From contig OW240913.1 in the NCBI GenBank assembly GCA_933207985.1, positions 279,173,602 to 279,237,601 on the forward strand: a stretch of 64,000 nt of DNA. Direction: 5' to 3'. Position numbers and translations under genes: made by a program. Numbering within the stretch: position 1 is the stretch's first letter; each line of letters opens with the position of its first letter. This stretch comes from Pelobates cultripes (taxonomy: Eukaryota; Chordata; Amphibia; Anura; Pelobatidae). Under the pieces are notes generated by a model. The model saw nothing but the letters and a program-made list of their open reading frames with translations, had not been told where the DNA came from and did not search any database. This document shows, piece by piece, positions 47,774-58,675 of this stretch.

Positions 47774-49034
47774 TTATAATTATACACGTATATATTTATA
47801 ATTAACGTCATTCTAAGTGTATTATAATATAAATTTCATATATATAATTAATATTAAAATACACTTTTAATAATCGTGTATATGTGTTTATGTGCATGTA
47901 AAAGTATCTAGATTATATATAATCTAAGTACTTTTTATGTACTTTTATTTAACTTTTAATAATGTTTTAAAAAAAGATTTTGCAGGCATTAGGGGGACAG
48001 CCTGAGAGCTCAGCAGGCCCCCTGCAGGCACTGCACAAGCCGGTGTTATATCAAATTTCCCTACCCGTTAAAAACCCTACCCTTGTCACTTCCTGTGAGG
48101 GAAATCAGCTGGATCCTGTGCTGCACATGCGTGCTAGCACACCTGCTACTACTCCACAGCAAGGTCCTGGAAGGTAAGTTTTAAACTTTCACTATAGTTA
48201 GTGCCTTCACTAAGCTTAGGCACACGGGACATTTAGGATTAAGTGAGGGTTCAAATTAGGGTTAGGATTAGGGACTTGTTTATATTTAGTGGTATTTCAC
48301 ATTAGGGGAATATCTATAAACAGTGATTATTCACACTTTATTTTAACCCTTACCGCAAGGGTTAGGGTAAGAATAGAGTGTGAGAGAGGTTACAATCACT
48401 TACCTAACCCTAATTTGAACCCTCACTTAACCCTAAATGTCCCGTGTGCCTAAGCTTAGTGAATGCACTAACTATAATGAAAGTGTAAAACTAGTTTTAC
48501 TTACCTTCCAGGACCTTGCTGTAGAGGAGTAGCAGGAGTGCTAGCATGCATGTTCAGCACAGGATCCAGCTGATTTCTCTCACCGGAAGTGACGAGGGTA
48601 GGGGATTTTCGCGAGGTAGGGGAATGTGATAGAACACTGGCTATTCCGGCCATGTGATCGCGAGGACCCCGTGATCACTTGGCCCGGGAGGGCTGGATTA
48701 GGCAGTGGGGATCTGCCTGAGCTCCCAGGCAGACCCCAGGATCGCAATTGCTGGCGGGGAATTGCCAGCGATCAGGTAAGTCCCGATGTACTAAATGACG
48801 TACCAGGTACATCCATGGTCTTGATAGACTGTTTTTTCACAGACGTACCTGGTATGTCACCGGTCACTAAGGGGTTAATGAAAAGAAACATTTCAGATAA
48901 TTTTGCATGTAGATGCATTACTTGTTTTCCCTTTGAAAAGTATGGGGAGATTTGTACAAAAATTAGTGAGATCTAGTAAGGTCTGTTGTACAAGATCTTG
49001 TACAATTAAGGAGAAATATAGTTTCACATTTTTT

Positions 49035-49150
49035 TTTATTTTCTACTGCTATTTATAAAGTGCCAACATACTCCGCAGCGCTGTAAAATTGGGAAAAATA
49101 CAACACAATAAGAACAGACCGATACAACAGGTAGAGGACCATGAGCTTCC
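49035..49150 (-). mobile_element. L2-tail-derived fragment or SINE
   Basis: On the minus strand, GCGCTGCGGAGTATGTTGGCACTTTATAAATA is the same kind of tail as at 34370-34395. It is preceded by a region (CCTTTAGATTGGAAGCTCATGG) frequent upstream of this tail in vertebrate L2 elements and L2-mobilised SINEs. Confidence 0.65.
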
Positions 49151-52100
49151 AATCTAAAGGACTGTAACACAGGGGTTCATTAATGTGGTGGTTTCTTCAG
49201 TTTGATATAGGTGACATATTTTTGTTGAAGGACATAGCTATTAATGGTGCCCTCATGAGGGTTTTTATGTACTTGGATTTACACCTGCTCTTATTTAAAA
49301 CTCTTCTTGTAAAAGCACTGGAATAGATTTCCAAGAGAAAGCAGACAACTATATTGTTGATTTGTTCAAAATATTTATACTTTGAGGGCATTTTGCATTT
49401 TAATATGTGAATTGGAATAATGTCAAGACTGGTAAAACAAGTTTAAAACTTCAGCAATGTTTGCCTCAAGGCACTTCCATAATCAATGAACTTATGTAAT
49501 GCATCGGTATAAACTATCTAGTATACATTGTACAGTGCGTACAGCATTTATTTTACTTTTAGTAAGTAACATTTACATTTAGTTCATAATGGGCAGAGGT
49601 GTTCTTATGTCCCACTCTTGTTGATTTTGTCTTGAAGGTTGCTTTTCCAGTTTTCAAAGAACTACAGTTTACTGCTTAGCAAATATAAGGTCAATCTTGC
49701 ATTATACCCAATTGCCAAAATGCATAACATGCCACTACAATACTTGGCTCAAAGCTGAGTAATCGCTTTAGTAAAAGATTTAAAGTTTTGAGGTGTGTTA
49801 CTGAATGTCTATTTTAACAAAGTGCTTAAAGAACAGTTAATTTCACATCGAAAAAAAAAATATTCCGAAGGCTTTTTATTCCTCCCGCCCCTCGTTTTTC
49901 TTTTATATGTTTAACCTGTATCTTATTAAGTACATAAAATGACTAAAATAATGTACTTGCAAAACTTTAAATTGTACTTAGCTGCTGATACGAAGTACTT
50001 TTTGTTCTTAGAAGATTTAATTATGCAATTTACTAACCATTTTAGATCTTTTTTTTTTGTTTTGTTTTTAATGTAATTCAAGCACTTTGCAGAAGCATCA
50101 GAGCGATGTGAAAAAAAATGCACCAATGCTTTATTTTTTTAAGTAACTCTTAGATTCCCTGGGCTAATGTTCATTTTAAAATTGTATGGTGGGCATTGTG
50201 ATGAAACCAGCAGAAAGCACTACTTTAGCAGTATTGATTTTTCAGTGCAAACCAACCTTTCATGACAACTGTCATAAAATGTTATTGATTAACTGAAAAC
50301 ATGTATTCACTCCTCTGAAACATATAATCTGAGCCATTGTGTCCCTTTAAATGTTATAACTTACAGCAATTCTGGGGCAGGGTTTAAAACTGGAACAGTA
50401 ATCAGAAACATTCCATTGGTTTCAAAAATGATTGCTCCATCTTTTGTTTTGTATATCCGCCTTATTTGTTGACATAGTCGATTCTCTTCTCAAAAATACA
50501 GACACTGGGACACGAAATGTGTTTTATGTCCTGCTTTGTTTTTGTGGTTTTTGTTTTTTTTAACTCATGTAATTTTTTTAAAATTGAGGTATATGCAAAG
50601 AGCAAGGGCTGAACAAAGTATGTTTAGGCATTGGTTTAAATGTCCATCAACAGCACTCAATTAGAAGCTGGGAGAACAATAACGTTATGATGCATGTACC
50701 CAATGACTATGTTCCTATGGTCATGGACATTGAAATATTTAAAGTTGCCATGTCACAAAACTTACCGTTTTCATGCAGCCTGTGTAAGCCTTCCATTAGT
50801 TCCCCCAACAATTTTATTTTTTTTTTTTTTTTTTTAAGTGGTGCCAGTCCCTCCAGGTCTTCATTTATGGCACTGTAATCGTTTCTAAGATGGTGACCAT
50901 TGAAAATTTTCTTCTCTGCCCTTACTAGAGACAACAGAGAAAATAAATGTCAGGATGCTGCCGCAAGTGGCACATCGCTGGATTTTAGTATTAATTTGAC
51001 GTCCAATTACAAATTAACAAATGACATGGAGCTTGACTAAAGCACCATCGTTTGTCAACTTGCAGGTGATAAATACTTAAGGAAAAGCAGTCCCCTACCA
51101 TTCTTTATTTCTACTTTAAAAATTGTAATAAAAAACAAACAAACTAAAACTAGCTGCACAGGAGGAGTAACAAAATAAGTAGTTACCAAAATAAAGACAG
51201 AGCCGCTTTAAGTAAATAAGTTAAATGGGAGAACAATTGACATGAAATGCCTGACCAAGATAAAATAATGCAGGAAGACACTAGGTTTATTCATCAGGTT
51301 TTACCAGGAAAAGCATTTTATAGTATTCTACAAATAGAGCTATTTAATGTGGGGTTATTGAAGGAGAAATATATATAAAGATATATTTTAAGATTCTTAC
51401 AGTTTCGTTGTGCATAATATTCTATGGCAAATATGCCTCACAATACATAGAATCAAACAATAAAACTGGGTTTGATTACCAATATGTTGAATAAAATGTA
51501 TACTTTGTAACAGAAGAGATAGAATACACCAAACATATCCTAAGGCATGGTAATTACTTGCAAAATGTAGATGCTGCGTTTCTTTTTCTTTTTTTTTTTT
51601 GCAGTTCTCATGGAAAACCAGCACGAAATTGTTCTAATTAATTCTTATTTTGTATTGTAGAAGCAGAGTATAACTCAGCAGGGGGCAAAAGCATATTGGA
51701 TTTCTCGGATGCTTTTAAAAAGGTGGCAAGGGCAGCAAAACGCTGCACTAACAGGCTTATCAAAATGAATTTAGCTAATGACCCGACTGCAGAATTATGA
51801 GGGGTTTCTCCATTCACCTTCATGACGCCCCCAGCAAAAAAAAGAAAAAAAATCATGTAAAGAAAAGAGTATTTGTGAAATTTACATGGATCTGTTCTCA
51901 CTAATCTCCAGCTTGTAGTCTGTTTCATGAAAGTTGAACTGCTACTTGTGGGGTAACATGCCAACTGTACTAGTAGCAACCGGGAGAAGAGGGGAAATGT
52001 AGATACCTCTGTCTCTTTGTTGCTGCCATGTAGCTTGTCAGCTCCATATTCATCTCCCGATGGCTTAGTCTGCCAGAAGCCCATATCACTTGTATACTAA

Positions 52101-52630
52101 CCAAGGATCTGTTGAAGATCCCATTGATGTTATAGGTCCTCCATTGGTGACAGAAGTGATAGTGGTGCATTAACACTAAAAGAGAGCCATGACAAGCGAA
52201 GTATTCAAAGGGAAAATATAGTATGCAAATTATTTTTATTTATTTAAAAGGTCCTCATCATTAATGATACCTCAGTATCCCTCCCCCCCCTTTTATGACA
52301 ATGAAAACGAATAACCATTCATTAACCTTTTTCCAGTGCTGAGACAAAGTCCTTCCAGACTCCCTTGTGGTCAACAAGTATGACAAATGCTTCTCATAAA
52401 GCGTTGTGGGCTAAAGTGCATGTGCGGATTTGGTGCACTCTGCCAATCAACTTTTTTTTCTATAAGAAGCATCAGAAGACGTTCAGCATCCTTATGTGGG
52501 AGGATATCAAACATCAAGAACTGGGTCTTGCTTGGATCACACAGCAGATGCACCATCGAATTGACTTTCAAGTGTCTGAAAGTGTGTTTAGCCACACAAT
52601 GTAAACATTGCTTTAACTCCAAAACTGTAC
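49151..52630. other. No supported gene; T-run and weak coding-like stretch
   Basis: AT-rich with a long T-run at 50815-50836. On the minus strand, 51970-52176 is open, with a possible splice acceptor before it and donor after CAAAGAGACAGAG; I cannot identify a product and do not call an exon. Other frames have no support. Confidence 0.4.
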
Positions 52631-52639
52631 TGTTTTATT

Positions 52640-52925
52640 ATAGGAAAGCACTAAAGCTCTAAATATGGTATTTTAGCTGACGCTGGATTTCCTCATGTAT
52701 AGTGTGATGATGTCCAGCGTCAGGCGACCAGAAGTTGCCTAACGATCCGGAAGCACCTCTAGTGGCTATTTGGTACACAATCACTATCAGTGGAGTTAAC
52801 CCTGCAATATTGTTATCGCAGTGTCTCAATAACTGCAATAATTACAACTGCAGGGTTGATCTGACAGAGACACTATACCCACACCACTTCAATGATCTGA
52901 AGTTGTCTGGGTGCCTATAGTGTAT
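52640..52925. mobile_element. MITE-A, worn copy
   Basis: Carries the GACGCTGGATTTCCTCATG / GATGTCCAGCGTC dyad, CACCTCTAGTGGCT, GGAGTTAACCCTGCAATATTG, the AACTGCAATAATTACAACTGCAGG part and the right end CACACCACTTCAATGA / GTTGTCTGGGTGCCTATAGTG. The left terminus is degraded. Confidence 0.75.
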
Positions 52926-53432
52926 AGGATATAATAATATTATTAAAAATGGAGGTTGAAGTGGTGCCTCAGATGTCCCTGATAGTTAGATATAGAATGA
53001 AAAAAAAAAAAAAAAAATGGACGAGGTTGTAGTGGATCATGGTCTTTATCTAAACTTACATGTTCATATTAGTCTAAAATGTGCCCTTGGGCTGTGTGAT
53101 CCCCTCTTATGGGTAAGAGTGCCCTTCTTGCTTCACATATGATCCATGGCAGAATATAAAACAAAACATAAAGAGACTATATGGCGTAGTATTTTTATGT
53201 AGTGTAGTGCAAGTGAGTATATTTATAGATGTGCACTCACATGTGAATTAACCCAAAAGCTTAATTTTGTTGCCATGAAGTGGTACAATTCCCACTCTAC
53301 AATTTATTTTGATTTGGTGTCCTCAAAATGAATATGTAAAACAAAATAGGACAAATCTAGTGCACACTGTAGCTAGTGATAAACAGTAATAATTGAAATT
53401 TTACTTATAAAATAAAGAGCAGTCTGGTATGC

Positions 53433-53690
53433 TTAAAGAATTACTATAGTGTCAGGAAAACAAAGTGGCGCTGGTTACCTCTCCTCCCCCGCCGACGTCT
53501 TCTCCCGAGTGGAGCGTAATGCGCATGCGCGGCATTTAAACTATCTATAGGAAAGCATTTCTCAATGCTTTCCTTTAGGTGTTCTGCACGTTGGATGCGA
53601 ATTTTGCATCCAGCGTCGCAGATACGCTTCAAGCGGCTGTCAGGAAGACAGTCACTAGAGGTTGGATTAACCCCTACTGTAAACATAGCA
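53433..53690. mobile_element. MITE-A left part, interrupted by Tc1
   Basis: TTAAAGAATTACTATAGTGTCAGGAAAAC at the left, then AATGCTTTCCTTTAGG, the GGATGCGAATTTTGCATCC hairpin, GTCACTAGAGG and TGTAAACATAGCA. The family sequence then stops where the Tc1 transposon starts; no right part is recognisable beyond 54870. Confidence 0.7.
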
Positions 53691-53724
53691 TAATACGTAA
53701 GTATTTGACCCCTTCGACTTAGTA

Positions 53725-54560
53725 CTTGGTGGCAAAACCCTTGTTGGCAATCACAAGAGGTCAGACATTTCTTGTAGTTTGCCACAAGGTGTGCACACAT
53801 CTCAGGAGGGATTTTGTCCCACTCCTCTTTGCAGATCCTCTCCAAGTCATTAAGGTTTCGAGGCTGACGTTTGGCAACTCGAACCTTTTGCTCCCGTCAC
53901 AGATTTTCTATGGGATTATGGTCTGGAGACTCGCTAGACCTTAATGTGCTTCTTCTTTAACCACTGCTTTGTTGCCTTGGCATTGTCATGCTGGAATACC
54001 CATCCACGAGCAATTGTACATGGTCCCGTCCATCGTCTCTTTGATGCAGTGCAGTTGTCCTGTCCACTTAGCAGAAAAACTCCCCCAAAGTATAATGTTT
54101 CCACATCTATGTTTGATGGTGGGGATTGTGTTCTTGGGGTCATAGGCAGCATTCCTCTTTTTCCAAACACGGTAAGTTGAGTTGATGCCAAAGAGCTTGA
54201 TTTTGGTTTCATCTGACCACAACACTGCAGGATTTCAGTCCTTCACGGCGTACGGTTACCAATTGTTTTCTTGGTCCCAGCTGCCTTGAGATCATTAACA
54301 AGATCCTCCCGTGTAGTTCTGGGCTGATTCCTCTCCGTTCTCATAATCATTGACACTCCACAAGGTGAGATCTTGCATGTAGCACCAGACCGAGGGAGAC
54401 TGACAGTTATTTTGTGTTTCTTCCATTTGCGAATAATCGCACCAACTGTTGTCACCTTCTCAACAAGCTGCTTGGTGATGGTCTTGTAGCCCATTCCAGT
54501 CTTGTGTAAGTCTACAAACTTGTCCCTGACATCCTTGGACAGCTCTTCTATGGACAGGTG
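53725..54560 (-). pseudogene. tnp: Tc1-type transposase, broken
   Basis: Minus-strand order: DNA-binding helix-turn-helix part (54494-54243) with [13 protein letters not shown] and GVSMIMRTE; a frame change; then [12 protein letters not shown] (first catalytic Asp, about 54211) and [19 protein letters not shown] text; another frame change; then GWVFQHDN (second Asp, about 53986) directly followed by [15 protein letters not shown]. The usual residues between HDN and AKATKQW are deleted. The third acid lies in SPDHNPIEN (Glu codon 53906-53908), two codons before a TGA stop. The tail [20 protein letters not shown] continues to 53725. Frameshifts, deletion and stop make it non-functional. The intact enzyme cuts and pastes the element at TA sites. 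Confidence 0.92.
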
Positions 54561-54640
54561 TCTTTTATACAGGTAACGAGCTGAGATTAGGAGCAGAGTG
54601 CTCCTAATCTCAGTTTGTTACCTGTGTAAAAGACACCTGG
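54560..54640. repeat. Internal Tc1 palindrome
   Basis: GTGTCTTTTATACAGGTAAC...CTGAGATTAGGAGCA / TGCTCCTAATCTCAG...GTTACCTGTGTAAAAGACAC: a hairpin with ~36-bp arms near the transposon's right end, a feature seen in other fish and amphibian Tc1 elements. Confidence 0.85.
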
Positions 54641-54870
54641 GAGCAAGAAATCTTGGTGATTGATAGGGCATCAAATACTTATTTCACTCATTGACATGCA
54701 AATCAATTTATAACTTTTTTGACATGCATTTTTCTGTATGATTTGTTGTTGTTCTGTCTCTCACTGTTAAAATACACCTACCATTAAAATTATAGACTGA
54801 TCATTTCTTTGTCAGTGGACAAACGTTCAAAATCGGCAGGGGATCAAATATTATTTTTTCCTTCACTGTA

Positions 54871-56476
54871 AGTTTAATGGTTATTGAAATTGATTTTAGC
54901 ATTTCTTTTGGAAAGATATGCAGCTTTTGAGGGGGGTTCCTAAGACATTTAAATGAATGAATTATTGTTGAAATGTGTGATTGCTACCATGGCACTGTTA
55001 GCAGACTTCTGTTTAATGATATTGTCATTTAACTGGTAAAGATGTTGTTAATTTTTTTTATGCAGTAAGAATACTGTCAAGCGTTCTCCCCCCTGTTTAG
55101 AAATACTTCTGTGGCAATTTATCTTAAATGTCCTTGAGTGCCTGGAGGTGTAGTGAGGTGTGTAAGGTCTGCTACCAGTGTCCTAATTAAAATTGATTTT
55201 ATTTTTTTTTCCTATATCCCAGAGGTTTCGTATATGCCAAACAACTGACCTTTTTCTGACATGTATACATGCAAGATCTGCAAACACTAATACCTGCCCT
55301 GCATGCTTTGAGTTGCTAAACAATTTATTACCCAACGTTTAACTCTAGGGTCTGGGGTATTGTAAATTTAATTTATCGGAGTTCTTGCAACGGCTTGCCA
55401 TGTTACAAATGAGACTCCATTTTAAACATCATAGGTTACTTACTTATACTATGTAGTGGGAGGTGCAAATATATAGATGTGGGGATTTATATTAGGAGTT
55501 TTATTATTATTAAAAAGTCCATGTTCTACCTGCACTACTGGTGTCTGCATGCATTGCAGGCGGCTTTCCCATTTGGAAAGCACATTTAACACACTTGAAG
55601 CTGCTTAGTATATAGTATTGATCAATGCTTCAGTCCTCAGATGAGACTTTTCTCAAGATATATATTAACACACACACCATGTTCATGGAGAATGGGGCAT
55701 GAATGGTATGTTTGCCAACAACCTAAGAGGAGTAAAAAAAATAGTAGATTACATTTTGATGTATTAATTTGTAAAAGGGAAAAAATATATATCACAAGAT
55801 ATAGGGCAGAGCTGTGTACAGAACTGTCACTCGTGGGTGAAAGGCCCACACTGCAGATGTGCTGCAGACTGTTAAGACGTATTCCGGTAAACACTTCATA
55901 TCTAGAATGTCTTGCAGACACTGGGCGCCGAATTTTAATATTCAAGAGCCTTGCACAATCTAGAATCCTGACAAGTGACAAAGATAACCAGAGGCTCTGA
56001 GGGACATATTGAGATTCATCACTTAATTGCGAACTCCAACCTCTTACATAAAATTGGAATTTGTTAACTTTTGATTTCATTTACATTATTTAGCTGACAA
56101 TGTGATGCTGATGTCTGGGATATGGAGATGAACTCTGCAAAAATGTTTTTAATTTACCTGCAGCACAGTTATTCCATTTTAGCAGTTTTTTTGTGTTTGT
56201 TGTTGCACATATGTTCATGTGATATCTACAATTCCACATACACCTGGGAAATCAATTTCATTTATTCATGGCCCAGTAATTGTGCTAAAACCGGACATTC
56301 TGATACATAAAATCATTAGCAATTTTGCCATCAGCGCTATTTGTGAACTGTTAATAAGTAATTATACCAGCAATCTGGATGACTGTGAGATTTTCCACCC
56401 ACTGCCGAATAAGACCCTTAGGCGAAAAACACTATTTTATTATTTATCACGTAAGTGTATGTATACACTCCTTAAA
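54871..56476. other. No recognisable feature
   Basis: AT-rich; long frames at 55637-56080 (minus) and 55641-56000 (plus) lie on opposite strands of the same DNA and show no motif. Not accepted as genes. Confidence 0.5.
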
Positions 56477-56947
56477 TTAAAGGGATTCTATAGTGCCAGG
56501 AAAACACAGCCGTTTTCCTGGTATTATAGGTTCCTATCGTGCCCCCCTCCCACAACGCTGAAGGAGTTAGAACTGCTTCAGTCACCTGAATCCAGTGACA
56601 ATGTCTCTAAGCGCTGGATAAGGCTCCGCCCATGCTCCTCCCCCACCGTCAGCCAGGGCATCAGGATTGTTTCAATGCTTTCCTATGGGGATCTGATTGG
56701 CACTGTATGTCCTCATGCACACCGTGAGGACGTCAGTAAGGCAACCTTTGGTCTTTTGAAAGTCCCTCTAGTGGCTGTCTCATAGACCGCCACTAGAGGT
56801 GGAGTTAACTGTGGCTAGTAAATTGCCTTTCTTTATGCTATGTGTGATTCCCCATCCTTTCGTTTATTGTGCCCGCTCCCCGTTCGAGAGTTCTTCTACG
56901 AAGGGAATTCATTCACCTTCCAAACTGGTCCACCCTGATACCTCAAC

Positions 56948-57240
56948 GCTTACACTTCGCAACATAAGTGGCAAACCACAAAGGGAAACAATTAAAGAGT
57001 GCTTCCCTGAGTGGCCGCCATTCATACAGACGAACGCCCACCACGGGGAACATTCGTGGATTGTTTCCCGACTTGTTTGTCTCACTAATTAAGACCTCCC
57101 CAATGCCCCATAAGAACGTTCACACCAATTACTCAGAACGTTCACACTTGCAACATAGGTGTGAAACTGCAAGGGAAGCAATTAATGAGTGCTCCCCGGG
57201 GTGGCCGCCATTTCTTATAGACTAACACCGTCTGGGGGAG
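56948..57240. repeat. Duplicated U3 block in the LTR
   Basis: TACACTTCGCAACATAAGTG...GGGAAACAATTAAAGAGTGCTTCCCTGAGTGGCCGCCATT at 56950 and CACACTTGCAACATAGGTG...GGGAAGCAATTAATGAGTGCTCCCCGGGGTGGCCGCCATT at 57143 are diverged direct copies about 191 bp apart. Direct repeats in U3 often act as enhancers in LTRs; here that is inference only. Confidence 0.8.
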
Positions 57241-57721
57241 CCTTCGTATCCAGAAAGGAGACGCTTCCCTTGCAGGGTTTCATACAGGGACCTCGTGAGC
57301 AGAGACTGGCAGAGGAAGGAACCACTGTGAGGGTCACTGAGGTTGGTGTGGACACCCCTGGGTTACGTGCTAGGTTGGCAGGCTTTTCGGACCACCTCTT
57401 TTCCCGCAGCTGACTTTTGTGCCTGGGAGACAAAGGAACGGTCCCTTTTCCCACGCCTGGACTTCCAGGCACAGAGGCCTCTGGCAAGAAGACCCCTGGC
57501 GGTTGGTATGGGAAACCCTGTGGATCTAGTGGTGGGCTTTGAGGAAAAAGGTATTGGAGTCCCTTCCCGTGCTAGGACTCCAGGTAGGGTTGTGTGGTAG
57601 CAGAGGCGTAGCGTGGGGGGTGCAGGGGGGGCCGGGCGCAACATCTGGGGGGGGGCGCTCAGGGCCGGCCCCCCCATGCTGCAGCCGCCCGAGCGCTCTG
57701 TAGAGAGCCTCAGGCGGCTGC

Positions 57722-57775
57722 AGCTGTGCCCGGGCGGTGCGTCCATGAGGGCGGACCGCACCGCCCGGGCACAAC
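57722..57775. repeat. GC hairpin in hAT
   Basis: GTGCCCGGGCGGTGCGTCC / GGACCGCACCGCCCGGGCAC, a perfect or near-perfect dyad with a short centre. Confidence 0.85.
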
Positions 57776-57839
57776 CTGAGGAGAGGGGCTGACAGGAGGG
57801 AAACGCTCAGCGCTCCCTCCTGTCACTCCCTCTGTAGTA

Positions 57840-58016
57840 GTGTGGCCGAGCCCTCAGCATGATTGTCCGACGGGTACAGGGAGCATTTGTCTCCTGTACC
57901 CGGCCGGACTAACAGGAAGTGCACACTCAGTGTGCACTTCCTGTTAGTCCGGCCATGTACAGGAAACAAAAGCAACCTGTACCCGCGGACCATCATGCTG
58001 CAGGGCTCGGCCACAC
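57840..58016. repeat. Long palindrome in hAT
   Basis: Arms of about 88 bp centred near 57928. The inner part, GGCCGGACTAACAGGAAGTG / CACTTCCTGTTAGTCCGGCC, is perfect; the outer part (GTGTGGCCGAGCCCT ... AGGGCTCGGCCACAC) is imperfect. It can extrude as a cruciform or fold as RNA. Confidence 0.88.
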
Positions 58017-58024
58017 AACAAAGT

Positions 58025-58447
58025 GGGGGAAAGGTGGGGGGGGGAGGGGAGAAAGAAATTGGGAGGAAGGGGGAGAAGAAGTGGGAGGGAAGGGGGAGAA
58101 GAAATTGGGAGAAATTGGGAGGAGGGGAGAAAGTGCAGGAGGGAAGGGGGGAGAAGAAATTGGGAGGGAAGGGGGAGAAGAAATTGGGAGGAAGGGGGGA
58201 GAAGAAATTAGGAGGGAAGGGGGGGTAAGAAGAGAATTGGGAGGAAGGGGGTAAGAAGAAATTGGGAAGGATACAGGAGGGATGGAGAAGAAGGGTGGGA
58301 GGGATGGAGTAGAAGAAAGGGGGAGAAGAAATTGACGGGGGTGAGAGTTACAGGGGAGGAAGGGGCAATGAGAGTGGGAAGGGGGAGGGGAGAAGAGAGT
58401 GACAAGGGAGGGAGAGGGGGGAGAAGAGAGTAACAAGGGAGGGGGGA
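58025..58447. repeat. Polypurine (GGGA/GAAA) minisatellite
   Basis: About 420 bases almost free of pyrimidines on the plus strand, built of GGGAGGAAGGGGGAGAAGAA and AAATTGGGA units. Long proline-serine-rich frames on the minus strand are artefacts of this tract. Mirror-like purine runs favour triplex (H-DNA) formation and sequencing gaps. Confidence 0.92.
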
Positions 58448-58454
58448 GAGATTG

Positions 58455-58675
58455 ACATCCATCACACACACATGCAATGCACCCCTTGCACACAGAAAAA
58501 CACACAATGCATTACACACACAGACACACACACACAAACAATGTAACCCTTACACACACTGCATCCTGTACATACACAGAAACACACCTTGCAGCCCTTA
58601 CACATACAAACACAGATTCACACAATGCATTCCTTACACACATATCAGGACATCCCCTACACACTCCACCCCTTG
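58455..58675. repeat. CA-rich mosaic in hAT
   Basis: CACACACA broken by words such as TGCAATGCA, CCCTTACACACA and AACACACCTTGCAGCCC, with loose 40-60 bp units. Composition resembles the CA tract in the 16.5-kb hAT. Confidence 0.88.

Larger units (their letters stand above)
45538..48890. mobile_element. Composite TTAA (piggyBac-like) non-autonomous element
   Basis: Begins (T)CAACCCTTTAATGACC, a worn form of the TTAACCCCTTAAGGAC terminus seen at 60619. It contains internal blocks shared with the 60.6-kb element (GGCCAAAATTAGCGTTTATATTTGTG near 47212; TGATTGCGGGGTCCTCGCGATCACGTGGCCGG near 47570) and ends ACTAAGGGGTTAA at 48882. An LTR (45906-46444), a MITE-A scrap and a TA tract have been added. 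No transposase frame is present. It may be two related elements side by side (45538-47393 and 47394-48885). Confidence 0.6.
47330..48930. repeat. Giant imperfect palindrome
   Basis: Outer arms 47330-47615 and 48640-48930 are inverted copies, including the TTAACTCCTTAGTGACCGG / CCGGTCACTAAGGGGTTAA ends and the CGCGATCACGTGGCCGGAATAGCC block. Inner arms 48080-48290 and 48400-48600 are also inverted copies (CCAGGACCTTGC, AAGCTTAGGCACACGGGACATTTAGG). The left arm is broken by a non-palindromic 47620-48075 insertion; the right arm is continuous. The centre is near 48345. Confidence 0.85.
53690..54870 (-). mobile_element. Tc1/mariner transposon, inactive
   Basis: Both ends carry the expected subterminal text: TAAGTATTTGACCCC at the left (about 53699) and GGGGATCAAATATTATTTTTTCCTTCACTG at the right, followed by TA at 54869-54870. 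The outermost left repeat is not clear; it may be lost or merged with MITE sequence. About 1.2 kb, normal for Tc1. The transposase is on the minus strand and broken. A long palindrome lies between the transposase start and the right end (54560-54640). Confidence 0.92.

Noticed and set aside
51638..52084. 148-residue minus frame
   Set aside because: Passes through T-rich runs and an apparent donor site; the overlapping shorter frame at 51970-52176 is reported only as a weak exon-like finding.
55637..56080. 147-residue minus frame, opposed by a 119-residue plus frame
   Set aside because: Both strands open over the same bases, which is more likely chance; no domain or splice context.
56219..56785. 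188-residue plus-strand open frame, longest in the window
   Set aside because: It runs from unique sequence into the MITE-A copy at 56477; the second half is transposon sequence, so it is a chance junction.
57993..58505. 170-residue proline/serine-rich minus frame
   Set aside because: It is the complement of the polypurine tract; pure composition effect.
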